A DNA stretch of 64,000 bases. Source: Anaeramoeba flamelloides (taxonomy: Eukaryota; Metamonada; Anaeramoebidae). The notes beneath the pieces were generated by a model, which worked only from the letters and a program-made list of their open reading frames with translations, ran no database searches and was not told where the DNA came from. The stretch spans positions 124,001 through 188,000 of the forward strand of contig JANTQA010000023.1 in assembly GCA_027625915.1 (NCBI GenBank). The letters run 5' to 3'. Shown piece after piece: positions 1-10,798 of the stretch (the stretch's first letter is position 1; every line of letters begins with the position of its first letter). A program made the translations under genes and the position numbers.

Positions 1-47
1 AAAGAGAGTTTCTATTAAAAAGACAACGATAATCTTTTCAACATAAG

Positions 48-48
<1 letters not shown>

Positions 49-104
<56 letters not shown>
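49..104. repeat. (GTT)n microsatellite
   Basis: About 18 uninterrupted GTT units followed by a T run. There is no coding frame around it that would make it a homopolymer stretch of a protein. Simple slippage repeat. Confidence 0.95.
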
Positions 105-106
<2 letters not shown>

Positions 107-173
107 TTATTGTTATTCTTTGTGTTGAATCAAAAAAGTAGAAATGATTAACCCTTAACTGTGGAGTGAAAAA

Positions 174-637
174 TGTTAGAAGGAGAAAAATAGTTGGAAA
201 GCGATATTGAATTGTTCAGATTGATAAAATTGAAAATCCAACATCTTTTGATAACTTATCAAATTTTTTATATTGAACCCCAGTTTTAAACCTTCACAAA
301 GTTCAATTTTTATTTGGGATGTCTATGGAATACTGATTTTTTTTTGTTTTTTGGTTAATCCAAGTAGATCTACTAATTTTGAAAAAATTCAAGTTTTTAG
401 TAAATATTTACTCTGAATTTGGAAAATGGGAATTTATTAACCTTGATTTTAGATTTCAAATGAACCAGGTTTTGGAACAAGTCTAATTTAATTAATTAAA
501 ATTCTCAGAAATAAGTTAGTAGTAATGTTGTTATTTTCTATGTTTGTTTCATAAATAAAAAGAAAATATAAAAATCTCATTTTAACTTAAGGTTAGCATT
601 GAAAAATACCTGTATAATTATTTTTCTCCTTCTAACA
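174..637. repeat. Short inverted-repeat element (about 460 bp)
   Basis: The sequence GTTAGAAGGAGAAAAATA at 175-192 returns as its reverse complement near 618-636, with one mismatch over about 21 bases. The interior has no open frame of note. It looks like a MITE-sized element with short terminal inverted repeats, unlike the long palindromes elsewhere in the window. No target duplication is obvious, so the boundaries are approximate. Confidence 0.5.
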
Positions 638-981
638 GGTAAAGTGAAAATAAGAAAAACACAATTTTATTTTGGTTGGTTGTAGAAATAAAATAAAAAT
701 TCTTGAAAATTAAAAAAAAATCAAAAAACAAATACCCTCAGCAAAAACGGTTTATTGAAGGTACTGTGTTTTTTTGAAAGAGAACAAGAGACCTCAAACC
801 GAATTAAAAAAAAAAACAAATAGGGTTTTTGATTTGGATCAATTAAAAGAAAAAATAAAAAACAAAAAAAACAAGAAATAAGAAGAAAAAAAAAGAAAAG
901 AAAAAAGTAACAAACATTGTTTAAGATCTGTTCCAACTCGGTTCTTAAATCTTCTGGTTTTGTGCATTAAATCACATTTCT

Positions 982-1128
982 TCATAGGTTTTTTTCAAAA
1001 TCTTGGCAATAAAGTTCGGCTGCGACTTTTCGATTGTCTTCAAGACAAGCATCACACCAAATTGTTTGGTTTTCTTCTTCTTCTGAGTTTTCTTGTTCTG
1101 TTTCGATTGGGAAATTGGTGGTATTCAT
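982..1128 (-). pseudogene. B-box zinc-finger protein fragment, frameshifted
   Basis: A 48-codon minus-strand frame starts at an ATG (1126-1128). It has an acidic lead and then the first half of a B-box-like zinc finger: CDAC, eleven residues, then YC, with the text WCDACLEDNRKV...AAELYCQDFEKNL. It stops at 982-984. In the next frame, at about 920-981, the second half continues as KKCDLMHKTRRFKNRV, giving the C-x2-C-x11-C-x7-(C)-x2-C-x3-H pattern of CONSTANS/TRIM-type B-boxes with one base missing at the join. It is either a decayed gene or an assembly indel. No RING or coiled coil is visible next to it; downstream the strand becomes low-complexity. In the family, B-boxes mediate protein-protein contacts. 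Function here is unknown. Confidence 0.55.
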
Positions 1129-1589
1129 TTTTTGGTTGTGATTGATATGTACCTTTGTTTTTATTTAGAAATTCTAATTAATAAATACTAAATTTAGAAT
1201 GGGTAAATTTTAAGTAACAAAAAATGATTTTTTCTGATGAATCTGTATTACATTTTTGTTGGAAAATTCCCATTTTTGTTCTTCATTTTTATTTGAATTT
1301 TTCTGATCATTGAAGTTAGAACGAGACTAAAAAGTTGAATAGAGGGCAAGAGTTATAAAGACCTTTCAAATTTTCTCTTGGAAAAACTAATCCAATACTT
1401 GATAATTTGGGGAAAAAATTTTTTATTTACATATAAATAAATATTTTTTGAGTTGAAGAAAAAAAAAAAGTGAGAATTAATTTGTATCTTGTATTTAGCT
1501 TTGAGATTTAAGTGTTATTCAAACAATTTTGTAAATTTTCGTTAAAATAATTTCGATCTAATTTACTCTTTTAAATATTTCATTTTTTT
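1129..1589. other. AT-rich spacer, nothing recognised
   Basis: Homopolymer-rich sequence between the B-box fragment and the dispersed repeat. It contains no open frame worth reporting, no RNA gene and no inverted repeat that I can see. Confidence 0.6.
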
Positions 1590-2294
1590 ATTTTTTAGAC
1601 TTTTTACTTTTTCCAAATTCCTTTTTTAAGTTGTTTGGGTTCCTTAGGTTCCTCCTCTTTTTGTTTTTTTAGGTGTTTGGGGGGAAGTTATGAGGAATAA
1701 AAAATCATTATAAGAATTGATAGCCTTGTTTATGATTAGATCTTAAACTAACTAGTTCATGATCAGATCTTTGAAGAGATTGAGCTGGACTTATGCAACT
1801 GAAACAACGGAACTGAAAGAATTGCGAACTGAACCAAAGTGAACTGAATCTGCCTTTCCATACTATCTGTCTAGTCGGTACTTTGACTGGGTGAATGCTG
1901 TCAATCTGTATCTCGTACTGGGATTATACTAAAACAAGATTTGGTAAACTTCAAAAAAAAAAAAAACAAAAGCAAAAAAAAAAAAAATAAAAGAAAAAAA
2001 AAAACAAAAAGAAAAGAAAAGATCGAAAACAAATTCTTATTCTTAAAAAACAGAACTTTATAGATTAACCAAACCTATAAAGTTCTAATTTAAAATTTAA
2101 TAAAGTAACCTATTTCATTTGATCTATAATTGTTCAAATATTTAGGTCTCTTTATTAAAAGAAATTATGGTGGTGATCCAAAAAATTTTCGACATAAAAA
2201 GAAACAACCACCAACCCATTCAACACTTGGGGCACAACAAAAACTTTTAAGTTTTTACTCTTTTTATTTATTTTTTTAATCTCTTTTATTTCTT
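1590..2294 (+). repeat. Hairpin-type dispersed repeat, copy 1, 5' part
   Basis: This stretch matches the reverse strand of 32105-32749 along nearly its whole length. Shared landmarks include GACTTTTTACTTTTTCC at the start, TTGGGTTCCTTAGGTTCCT, GTTCATGATCAGATCTT, GGGATT..AAACAAGATTTGG, AACTTTATAGATT and CATTCAACACTTGGG near the end. It also matches 55893-56125 from about position 2015 on. The family has no coding capacity here. The copy continues at 4429 after a LINE insertion. The homology starts abruptly at about 1590 in both long copies, which marks the element's 5' border. Confidence 0.85.
2277..2294 (+). repeat. Target-site duplication of LINE, left copy
   Basis: TAATCTCTTTTATTTCTT (18 bp) is repeated exactly at 4429-4446. 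The uninterrupted copy at about 32055-32075 (minus) has only one counterpart of this sequence, as expected of a target duplication. Confidence 0.85.
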
Positions 2295-4428
2295 TTTTAG
2301 AAGAAATAGAAAACACCAAAAATCTCTATGAAGTAAAAGAAAAAACAAACCAAACTTTCGAAAAAGAAGAAGTAGAAGAACAACTTAAATGGATTAAAAA
2401 TAAATCAGTCAAACAATTTGATAAAATTTATTTATATAAAAAAGACGTAAGGAAAAAGGGCAATGAAAAATACCAAGAAAACTACTCAAAATTTACAGAC
2501 ATCCTACAAAATATATTTCAAAAATGGATCAAAAATCCAAATAAAGACACTTTGGATTTCATAAAAGAAAGAGATTTACTCTTCATACACAAAAAAGGAG
2601 ATGAAGGGGTGACGTTAAACTATAGACCGATTTCCATAAATAACGCACTGGCAAGAATCTTCCTAAAACTGATATATAAGAAGATCGAGCAGTCTTGGGA
2701 TCATATAGAACCATCCCAATTCGGATTTCGAAAAGAATATGACACAAGAATTGTGGTCAAAAACTATCTAGGCAAATTCAATGAAGAAAAAAGAAAAAGA
2801 AAATATGCTCATACATGGGCAGTCACAATAGATCTAGCAAAATGCTTTGACTCAGTTCCACATAAACTGATAGTTAAGACTGCACCTAAATTTATTAAAG
2901 GCCCTCTAATAAGAGAGTTTATCGCACAATACTATGACGGAGATGGAACAGGGGTATATCAAGGGGACCCTCTCTCCCCCATAATATTCGCATATATAAG
3001 CCACTTTATACTCCAAAAAATTAAACCCCATGCAATACACACACAAATGTATGCAGACGACTTAATCCTTATAATGAAAGGAAACTCATTAACAAGAATT
3101 AAACAACAACTAAAAACTAAAATTTACCCTATAATCACAAAGTATGGATTAACGGTAAATGATGGAAAAACAGAAATGGCAACTAACCCAAAAGATATTA
3201 AATATTTAGGAATATGGCTGAACAAAAATAAACACATCAAAGAAAACTTGAAAAAAGCCAAAGGGACCTTTTCTAGATATCTTTACATCTACCAAAATGA
3301 CACATTATCAAATGCACTCAAAATACAACTATTCAAAGCAGTCATACTACCCCAAGCATTATATGGATTGGATATATTTAATCTAACCAAAACAGATTAT
3401 GACAAGATGGATAGATGGATCAACAAAAAACTAAAACAAATAGTCAAAGTTAATATAAGTACTTCGACAGATATCATCAAGTGGGAAACCAGAACAGAAC
3501 CCGCAAAACACATGATTCTGAAAAGAAAGGCCAAATTCCTCAAGAAATTGAGGCATTTAGAGCTGGATCACCTATCAAAAGACCTTAAAATGGACGAAAT
3601 TGAAGGTATAGACTGGGAAAATATGGATGACATTAAACTGAAAAAAAAAAAACTCCACGAAATCCACATAAAGACTATACAAAACAAAGTCAATTTGTCC
3701 GTTGAAGAAGAAAACTGGAAATTAAAAAAATATCTCAAAATGGTTCAATTTCCAAAAAACTTCACAATAAAACAACCATATTTGAACTGGAAATCATCAA
3801 AAACTCTACTTAAACACAAATCTTTCTCAAATGGCTTATGTAGATATACATACAGGTGGGAACCGGGAATAAACAGCAAAATATGCCCCTGTTGTAAAAA
3901 AAAAGTTGATGATGTAGACCACTTCATATGGAAATGTGAAAAATATGAAAAAATCAGAAAATACTGGAAAAATGAGCTCAAAAAAGTCAAAGATTTTGAC
4001 TTAAGTATCATTAACAGAGAGGATACTGATGAGCTGATCAGAAAAATGAATATAAAAGAAATTTATGACATCACAATAGAATATTTTCTGACTAATATGA
4101 AACAACACGCTATAAGAAAAAATGAACTAAAATCTAAGTCTAAATAGCAAGCCATTCAACTCAAAAGAACATATATCCTCTCAATACAACAATTATTTTT
4201 TTTATATCTTATTTTTTTTCCCCACTCTTCATTTTTTTATTCCTTTTTTTTTCCTCTTCTTTTTTTTTTACAGAAAACTAAATTGAGTTTAAAATACTTC
4301 TAATGACTGTAATTAAAAGATTCTTTTGACTACTCTTTGAATTAGGAGTCACACATTTAGTCACTTCAAAACTCTCTCTTTAACAGATTAAGAGCTCTTG
4401 AGCACTTAACCCTTACCAATAAATCCAA
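2295..4428 (+). mobile_element. Non-LTR retrotransposon (LINE), 5'-truncated
   Basis: The insertion of about 2.13 kb is flanked by an 18-bp direct repeat and interrupts the dispersed repeat that begins at 1590. Copies of that repeat at 31759-32749 and 55893-57612 lack it, so they give the empty site. The element begins directly inside an open reading frame with no start codon and no endonuclease domain, so it is truncated at the 5' end, as is typical of target-primed reverse transcription. A short 3' UTR of about 280 bp follows the stop. There is no clean poly-A tail at the junction. It belongs to a different subfamily from the remnant at 19755-20800. Confidence 0.88.
2300..4147 (+). CDS. LINE reverse transcriptase, intact but lacking its N-terminus
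   Basis: The frame is open from the insertion point (no ATG) for 615 codons. Reverse transcriptase motifs appear in order: fingers RDLLFIHKKGD and LNYRPISI; motif A TIDLAKCFDSVPHK; motif B GVYQGDPLSPIIFA; motif C MYADDLILI with the catalytic YADD; motif D GLTVNDGKTEMA; motif E KYLGIWLNKN. The C-terminus carries a zinc knuckle, CPCC...H...C (C-x2-C-x8-H-x4-C), followed by WKCEKYEKIRKYW. Such knuckles are usual at the end of LINE ORF2 proteins. The protein would prime and copy its own RNA at a nicked target. The APE or REL endonuclease is absent, lost through 5' truncation. The absence of internal stops suggests recent insertion. Family position beyond LINE is not decidable by eye. Confidence 0.93.
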   Translation, partial: EEIENTKNLYEVKEKTNQTFEKEEVEEQLKWIKNKSVKQFDKIYLYKKDVRKKGNEKYQENYSKFTDILQNIFQKWIKNPNKDTLDFIKERDLLFIHKKGDEGVTLNYRPISINNALARIFLKLIYKKIEQSWDHIEPSQFGFRKEYDTRIVVKNYLGKFNEEKRKRKYAHTWAVTIDLAKCFDSVPHKLIVKTAPKFIKGPLIREFIAQYYDGDGTGVYQGDPLSPIIFAYISHFILQKIKPHAIHTQMYADDLILIMKGNSLTRIKQQLKTKIYPIITKYGLTVNDGKTEMATNPKDIKYLGIWLNKNKHIKENLKKAKGTFSRYLYIYQNDTLSNALKIQLFKAVILPQALYGLDIFNLTKTDYDKMDRWINKKLKQIVKVNISTSTDIIKWETRTEPAKHMILKRKAKFLKKLRHLELDHLSKDLKMDEIEGIDWENMDDIKLKKKKLHEIHIKTIQNKVNLSVEEENWKLKKYLKMVQFPKNFTIKQPYLNWKSSKTLLKHKSFSNGLCRYTYRWEPGINSKICPCCKKKVDDVDHFIWKCEKYEKIRKYWKNELKKVKDFDLSIINREDTDELIRKMNIKEIYDITIEYFLTNMKQHAIRKNELKSKSK

Positions 4429-4966
4429 TAATCTCTTTTATTTCTTGCTTTTCTTTCTCTTTTTCTTGTCTTTGTTTAAAAATATATTTTCTTTTCATTT
4501 TTTAAAGAAAAGCTATCCTATGAGTTATATAATCTTGCCTAAATTATATCTCGGATAAAAAAACTCTAAATTAATTTTAGGATTTCAGAAAGTGCCTAGG
4601 TTTTTTTTAATTTGAGGAATACTGATATATCCTAATAAATTTCAAAAAATTTTTAGTTCAATTTCCATTTCAATAAATCTTCGAACTGTTTCTTAAAAAA
4701 CAGTCCTGGACTAAGAATATTTTGAAAAATAACTAATTTTACTGATGTTTCTTAACACTTGACTTCATAAAATGCTTTATTCAAGCTTGAGCTTAATATT
4801 TTCAAAAAGGAAAATCAAGTAAAAATTTCCAAACATAAATCGAAATTTATCAGTAAACCGAAAATTAAATAAATTTTCGGTTTATTTCTCAAATTAAAAA
4901 AAACCTAACGGCAAATAGGAGGTAATTTTGTTGAATCACCTCTGTTCAATAATAAAAAAAAAAAAA
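4429..4966 (+). repeat. Hairpin-type dispersed repeat, copy 1, 3' part with LINE-like tail
   Basis: This is the continuation of the repeat after the second target duplication. It matches copy 2 (minus, about 32075-31930) through TTTCTTGCTTTTC, CTTTTCATTTTTT and the region GAAAGTGCCTAGG. A nested hairpin follows: arms at 4601-4620 and 4884-4902 (TTTTTTTTAATTTGAG and its complement), with a small perfect inner hairpin at 4856-4882 (AACCGAAAATT...AATTTTCGGTT). It ends with CCTAACGG, then a tail GGCAAATAGGAGGTAA...CACCTCTGTTCAATAATAAA and an A run. The tail equals that of copy 2 and resembles the last codons plus 3' UTR of the LINE remnant at 19755-20411. Confidence 0.8.
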
Positions 4967-7097
4967 TATTTCATTTTTTTCTGAATTAAGAATTTTCTCC
5001 GAGAGAGAAGAATTACTTTATGTAGGAAAAACCTAATTACGTTTTTTGTTGTTGAATATTGATATTCGATCATTTTTTTTACACTTTTTGAGACTTTTTT
5101 TTTATCCTCTTCATAAAAAGATTTTACCTCAAAAGTTTTTTTTTTTTCAAATCATTTCTTATTTTGATCCCTTTGTGACAGGAAACTGTTTTGTTATAGT
5201 TACACCAAACAAATTTCTTCTTTATCAAATGGGAAAATACAAGTTCTTTTCCATGAATTTCAAAACACCAAAATTGAAATATTTCTCTTATCTCCTTTCT
5301 CACCAAAATAAAAATTCTTTTTACTTTTGTTTAACAGAATTTCAAATTAAAATTGTACAAAACAAATCCAAGGTAAAAATTCAATTTGTATTTGATTCTT
5401 TTTATCTTTCAATCTTACTTCAATAACAATTATATCTAAAAATAATCAAATTCATTTCCCTCCTTCTTTATCTTTTTGTTAGTAAAACAAAATCTGATAA
5501 ACCTTCAATTGTAACTTTAAATGTTTAAATATAAAAATATTTTCGAAATTTCCAAATCCATTCCCATTTCATATTCACTTAATTAAGTTGTCTCTTTTTA
5601 ATTGTAAATCATAATTCATTCTTTTTCCTAATACGAATATTAAGTAACTCATTAAACCCTTTAAAATCAATTTTCTGTTCCGTCTAAGAATATTAATTAG
5701 TATCTTTACTTTATAGATCCAATAAATTGTATCTATCTGGGAATGAGATTGAGACAAGTAACTGAAGGAAGGAAATACCTGTTTATATATCTGAATCATG
5801 TTCAATCAAACGCTTACGCTTTTAGATCTGTCTGGGCATAAAATCGGAGCATCCGAATAAAAAGAAGGAACAAAAACATATTACAGAAAGAAAGAAACAT
5901 AAATTAAGAATTTCAAAGAAATCTTTAAGGGAGTAGCATCACTATAACACCAACTAAAAATTCGAGACGAGATAGTTGAGAGTATTTTGCTTTCCTTACA
6001 TTCGGTTATAGACTCTCTAAAAATTTTAATACAAAATATATTGAAAAAACTTTTTATCAGTTTTGTTCAAAATTGAAATTTTATGAAAAAAACAAAAAAA
6101 ATTTTAATGAGGGATTTTGTGGTTTTTTTTTTTTTAAAGTTGAAATAATATTTAGAAAACTTAATACTTCTTTAATCTCTAAATTGTGAAAAATACTAAT
6201 TTTTTATGAAAAGATTTAAATTTTATCATATTATATTTTAAAGCTCAATATTTCAGAGAAAAAAAGATATGTAGGAAAGTTTTACCTTTCTCCATTTACT
6301 TTATTTTCAATTTATAAAAATTTTTTTAAGGATTTATAGACTTATATTTCTTAATTTATTTCAAATCTTCTTGATCTTCACAAAAAAATTCGAATATTAT
6401 ATTTGAAAGGTAATAAAGAACTATTTTAGTTTAAAAAATTATATTTTAAGTAATATCTAAAGGCTTTTTTTTTTTTTCCTATTTATTACTATTATTCATC
6501 TGGAGTGATTTTTTTTTCAATTTTAAAATTAAAATCAACGGCTAGTATTAACAATTATTCCAAAGTTTACTAGTTAATACACCCTTGTTATAACTAATTT
6601 AAAATGACTAAAGGACTAAATTGACTTATTCAACATTTTAGTAATGAAATCAAAAAGTTATCAAAATTTCAGAAGAAAGTTTATATACTGAAAAAGAATT
6701 ATTAAAAGATAATATCTTTTTAATTTACTAATAGAATAAAGATCTTTCAAAAAGATCTTTCTAGTTATTTTATTGGAAAGTTTGATTTTTGTTTGATCAA
6801 ACGAAATTCAACTTGTTGAAACCAAGATCAAAACAATTTTGATTTATTGTTGACTTTTTCTTTTTGATCTATTTAAACAATTTGAAGAGAACCTAAATTT
6901 TAAGATCTTGGTGTTCACCAGATTTACTTTTTTGAATACAAGTTCGATGCTGAATCCCTTTTCAATTTAAAAGTGCTTAAGAAAAGTCTATTTAAATTTC
7001 TAATACAATTAATCTTTTATTTCGAACAAATACTAGATTGGTAATATAAGAAGATATTAAAAAAAGGAAGAAATTGGAAATTTTCATTAAGGTGTGC
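4967..7097. other. AT-rich intergenic stretch, no supported gene
   Basis: Two kilobases with only T-rich or short open frames. A 126-codon plus frame at 5046-5426 has no ATG near its start and is mostly F, L, S and K from T-rich DNA. No tRNA-like arm, terminal inverted repeat or tandem array is recognised. Confidence 0.55.
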
Positions 7098-9923
7098 TAC
7101 ACATGACTACAAATATATATGAAATCATTGAAATTTCATTTAAATTTCATATAATTTCATTTTTTTTTTTTTTTGGAAATAAATTTCGTTTAATATTCAT
7201 TAAAATTTCAATTGAATTTCCTTTGATGAAATATGACAAAAATACAAGAATTTTTCTTTAAAAATTCCATAAAATTTCAACATAATTTCAAGTATATAAA
7301 TTCAAATGAAAAATGTATGAAAATTTATGTACAAGAAAAATATAAATATAATTACAAGTTTTTTTTAAACAAATTTTTAATAAAATATTAGAAAAAAATA
7401 ATAAAAAAAAATAGAGCTCAAAATGAATTTTAAATATGTGTTTATATTAAATTAAATCTATAAAAATTTGAAAGCTGAATATAAAAAAAAACGGAGAAAA
7501 GATATAAGTTTTATTTTATTTTGTAAGATTATTTGATTTTTTTAATATATATATTCTGATATTTTTATTTAATTTGTTTTTGTTATAAGATAAAAAAAGA
7601 AGGAACATGAGGAATAAATAATTCATTTATTGAATAGTAATCCTCAAATTGAGTAATTTTATTTTGAAAGTGTTTGACAACATGAACTATTTGTTTTATT
7701 TCAGTACAATCGATTAAATGAAGATTAGAATTTAAATAAAAAATATTCTTTTTATCAACTTGAGTGTAATATCTAACTACAATAAATGGCTTTGATTTAA
7801 TTTCAGAATCTAAAAATAAAAATTTGATTATTTTGACATATTTTTTATTTCTTAATTGAGCATCGTGTTTTAAAAAGATATTTATGTTTATTAATTATTA
7901 TAGACTTTGATTCAAAAGGATATTTATTTCTTTGAAATTTTATTTCTTCCATATCAAACTTATGCCATTTTGTTCGAAATTTTTTTGGATTCCCACTAGA
8001 TTTATCAGTTTTTCGAATATATAATTTGAAATATTGAAGATATTTTTTGAAAATTTCTTTTTTTGAATAATAGAATATTGTGTTTTTTTTGATTTTTGTG
8101 AAGTTGGCCATATTTTGGTTTGAACCATTGATGATATTTTTCTAAAGCGAAAAAAAGTGTATTCATCCCCCCATTATTTTTTATCGAAGTTTCTAAATGA
8201 TGTGCAAAAATATGTAAGTTTGATATACGATCACAATTTTGATCTGAACATGTTTTGTAACATTTAATAAAATTAACTATATATTTATGTAGATTTTCAT
8301 TTATTTTTTTACTTCTTGTTGGTTGATAAAGATTTTTTAATTAAATATGAACTTATATATAAAAAATTTAGAAATTTTTTTTTCAACTAAATCAACAACA
8401 CAAATCAAACTAAATTGAATCAACAATTGGATATCAATAGAAGCAAGATGATTTTTTTCCAAAAAGTTTATAAATTCTTTTTTAACCCTTTTGGAATTTT
8501 AATTTTTTTATATCTTTTATTTGCTAGAATTATATGATTTCTGGACATTCCACGACACATTATTTTAAAAATATTTTTTGATTAAACCTTCAAGAAGGAG
8601 ATGAAACCAACAAATTGGGAAATGAGAAGTTGACGTTGGATCCAGTTTTAATTCATTTATCCAAATATTTCCTAGTTGAAATTTGATTCCAGTTTCCTTT
8701 TCTTTTTTTTTTAATTTTACGAAGAGTATATATATATTTAAATTATGAAAATAAGATTCATTCAATTCCTCTTGAATTTTGATTATATCTTTTCTCTCCC
8801 TTTTTTTTATATTGAAAATCCCCATTTGAGTAATTTTGATCACCTAATTCTGATTTGCAGAATGAACATGAATTTAAAGCACCTGGCTGTAGCATACCTT
8901 TTGCTGGAAAAAGATTCTCTTGTGTCACCCACAAAACATGAAACAACACCTTGTATTTTTTTACCTCCTAAATAAATTCCATTTCTTAATTTTTTCTAGA
9001 TCTTTCACCAAAGGAAAGTTTTTTTAGAATATCGTTTATTCGAGTTTTTTGCGGGTAAAAGTGAAATCAAAAAAAAATGGTTTGTTCTTTTTAACCTCCA
9101 AGTATATTCCAAATTATCAATAAACATATATAATCCACCAAGTGAAAACGATTCTGTACATTTAAAATCATCATAATAAAAAACCAATTAGAAACAAAAG
9201 ATCAGGATCAATTTTTTGGAATTTTGTTAATTTTTTTCATCAAACGCCGGAAAACTTGAAAAACGCGAAGGGAAAAAAACCCTCATTTGTTACTAAATTT
9301 TCTATTTCTTCATTTTTTTTTGAAAGATAAATGCTTAATTATATCCGAGTGAACGACCATATTTATCCATGTAATTGGTGAAAAATATTTTGTTTGAATT
9401 TTATCTTCAAGTAATATGAGTTTTCCAGATTTCTCAATATATTTTTTTGAAATTAGATTAATATCTTTCGGATGCTGTATATTGATTAATTGATTGATCT
9501 TTTTCTTGAGTGTTCGCATTGTTTTGGGAAGTCTTTTTTCCCCCTTTTGGATAAAAAAATTTCTCTATAAAATGTAAAATTTTCTCTGCCTGTGCTGAAG
9601 AAATTTTTTGATTCTAAATATAGAATATAAAATTCTATCCACATTTCATCAAATTCATTAATAAATCTGTCAAAATTTGGCAGTGGTTGTTAATTTTTAA
9701 TATTATTTTGTGTGGGTAATTCTAAAATATTAAGTTAATTTATGAGTAAAAAAAAATGATAATATATTTTTTATATATAAATATAATAAAAAAATTAAAA
9801 AAATTATTCTCTAAATTTTTCATTGAACTTTAAAAATTTTCAAAACTTTTTTGAAAATTAATTTTCTAAAAAATTGAAATAAAATCTAATTAAAAAAATC
9901 CCAATTTTTAAATATAGTGAATT

Positions 9924-10175
9924 ATTCTTTATATTTTAGTGGTAGTACGTTTAGGTATAATTTTGTATGACGCGAGTTCGAATCCAAGTTAAGAAAGAAA
10001 ATTTTTTGAAAAATGATTGGTCCCTCTCCTCTGAATTCTGCCCTCGGATGAACTATTTGGAGCAAACCATTTCGAAAATTGATTTTTTAGTTGGCCTCTA
10101 AACGCAAATCAGACCTCAGACCGAAGGAGGACCTCACGGTTGATTTGTAGTTAAGCCAATCCAAAATCAATTCAA
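9924..10175 (+). mobile_element. Probable tRNA-derived SINE
   Basis: A box A-like stretch TTAGTGGTAGTACG (9935-9949) is followed at tRNA spacing by a box B-like GAGTTCGAATCC (9974-9985), the internal RNA polymerase III promoter of tRNAs. The putative acceptor strands (TTCTTTA and TTAAGAA) pair at six of seven positions, but the T-stem does not pair, so it is not a working tRNA. An unrelated body of about 170 bp follows (GGTCCCTCTCCTCTGAATTC, GCAAATCAGACCTCAGACC), with clearly higher GC than its surroundings. Head plus body is the SINE layout. It lies inside the transposase region, so it is younger than that element. Confidence 0.55.
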
Positions 10176-10471
10176 AATTTTTTTTTCTTTTTTTTTTTTC
10201 TTTTTCTCAAACTTTTTTTTTTGTTTTATGTTTTTTTATTTTTGTTTTTTTTTTTTTTATTTATCTCATCTTTTTCTTTCTTTTAATGAAAAAAAATCAA
10301 AAAAAAAATTTAAAAAAAAATAAATAAATAATAAAATCAAAAAAACCTTACGATTATCTTTATTATGATGAATTATGTCTTCCAATCCATATGAATTAAT
10401 GAAATTATTTGAAGTGTTGATTTCTCCTTCTTCTATAAATTCTGTTTCTCCCCCCATCTTCATTTTCTTTT

Positions 10472-10508
<37 letters not shown>

Positions 10509-10512
<4 letters not shown>

Positions 10513-10679
10513 TTTTTGTCGATTTGTTCTTGTATATATTCTACTCTATTTCTTTTTCTTTTCTCTTTTCTTATAGTTTTGTAAAAATTTACATGATAAC
10601 AAGAAATGTGTTTATCAAGTGAATTCTTTGAACGGAATAATTTCCCACACTGTAAACAATTATAGTGTATATGAAACAT
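10509..10679 (-). CDS. C2H2 zinc-finger first exon of the Plavaka-like transposase
   Basis: A 56-codon frame starts at ATG (10677-10679) and carries YNCLQCGKLFRSKNSLDKH followed by ISCYH. This is a textbook C-x2-C-x12-H-x4-H finger with the hydrophobic F and L in place. A basic tail KRKRNRVEYIQEQ follows, then a stop inside a T/A run. Plavaka-type transposases commonly start with such a finger, and the position upstream of the core fits. The link to the next coding piece (MKMGGETEFIEEGE at about 10463) must cross a poly-T/A stretch, which could be an intron. Confidence 0.65.
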
Positions 10680-10759
10680 CAACTAATGTTGGTTAAATAA
10701 TAAAAAAAATGATTTGAAGTTTCATTTTTTTATCTTTTTTTATTTTTATTTATTTTTTT

Positions 10760-10791
<32 letters not shown>

Positions 10792-10798
10792 TATTAAT

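Larger units (their letters stand above)
7583..10679 (-). pseudogene. Plavaka-like transposase, broken
   Basis: Read on the minus strand from 10679 down, pieces in different frames line up in the order known for fungal Plavaka/CMC transposases. First comes an N-terminal C2H2 finger, then an acidic exon (about 10463-10353) ending at a good GTAAGG donor. After the SINE come LPNFDRFINEFDEMW (about 9690) and FSPITWINMVVHSDIIKHL (about 9350-9330). The core follows as YYDDFKCTESFSLGGLYMF...NHFFLISLLP (9180-9060), then a metal-binding stretch LNSCSFCKSELG (about 8870-8840). Near the end are SNLHIFAHHLETSIKNNGGM...ALEKYHQWF (about 8210-8120) and PFIVVRYYT (about 7770). Several frameshifts and stops separate these. 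The YDDF and H...G...E blocks match the conserved catalytic region of the family as I remember it. The enzyme would cut and paste the element; this copy cannot be active. Confidence 0.72.

Noticed and set aside
721-936. 71-codon minus-strand frame rich in F
   Set aside because: It encodes a phenylalanine/leucine run from an A-rich tract. It may be the tail of the B-box region but has no protein features of its own.
5046-5426. 126-codon plus-strand open frame
   Set aside because: No ATG near its 5' end; composition is dominated by F, L, S and K from T-rich DNA; an equally open frame lies on the other strand. It is not supported as a gene.
9924-9996. Functional tRNA gene
   Set aside because: Box A and B are present and the acceptor strands partly pair, but the T-stem does not pair and no anticodon loop can be set.
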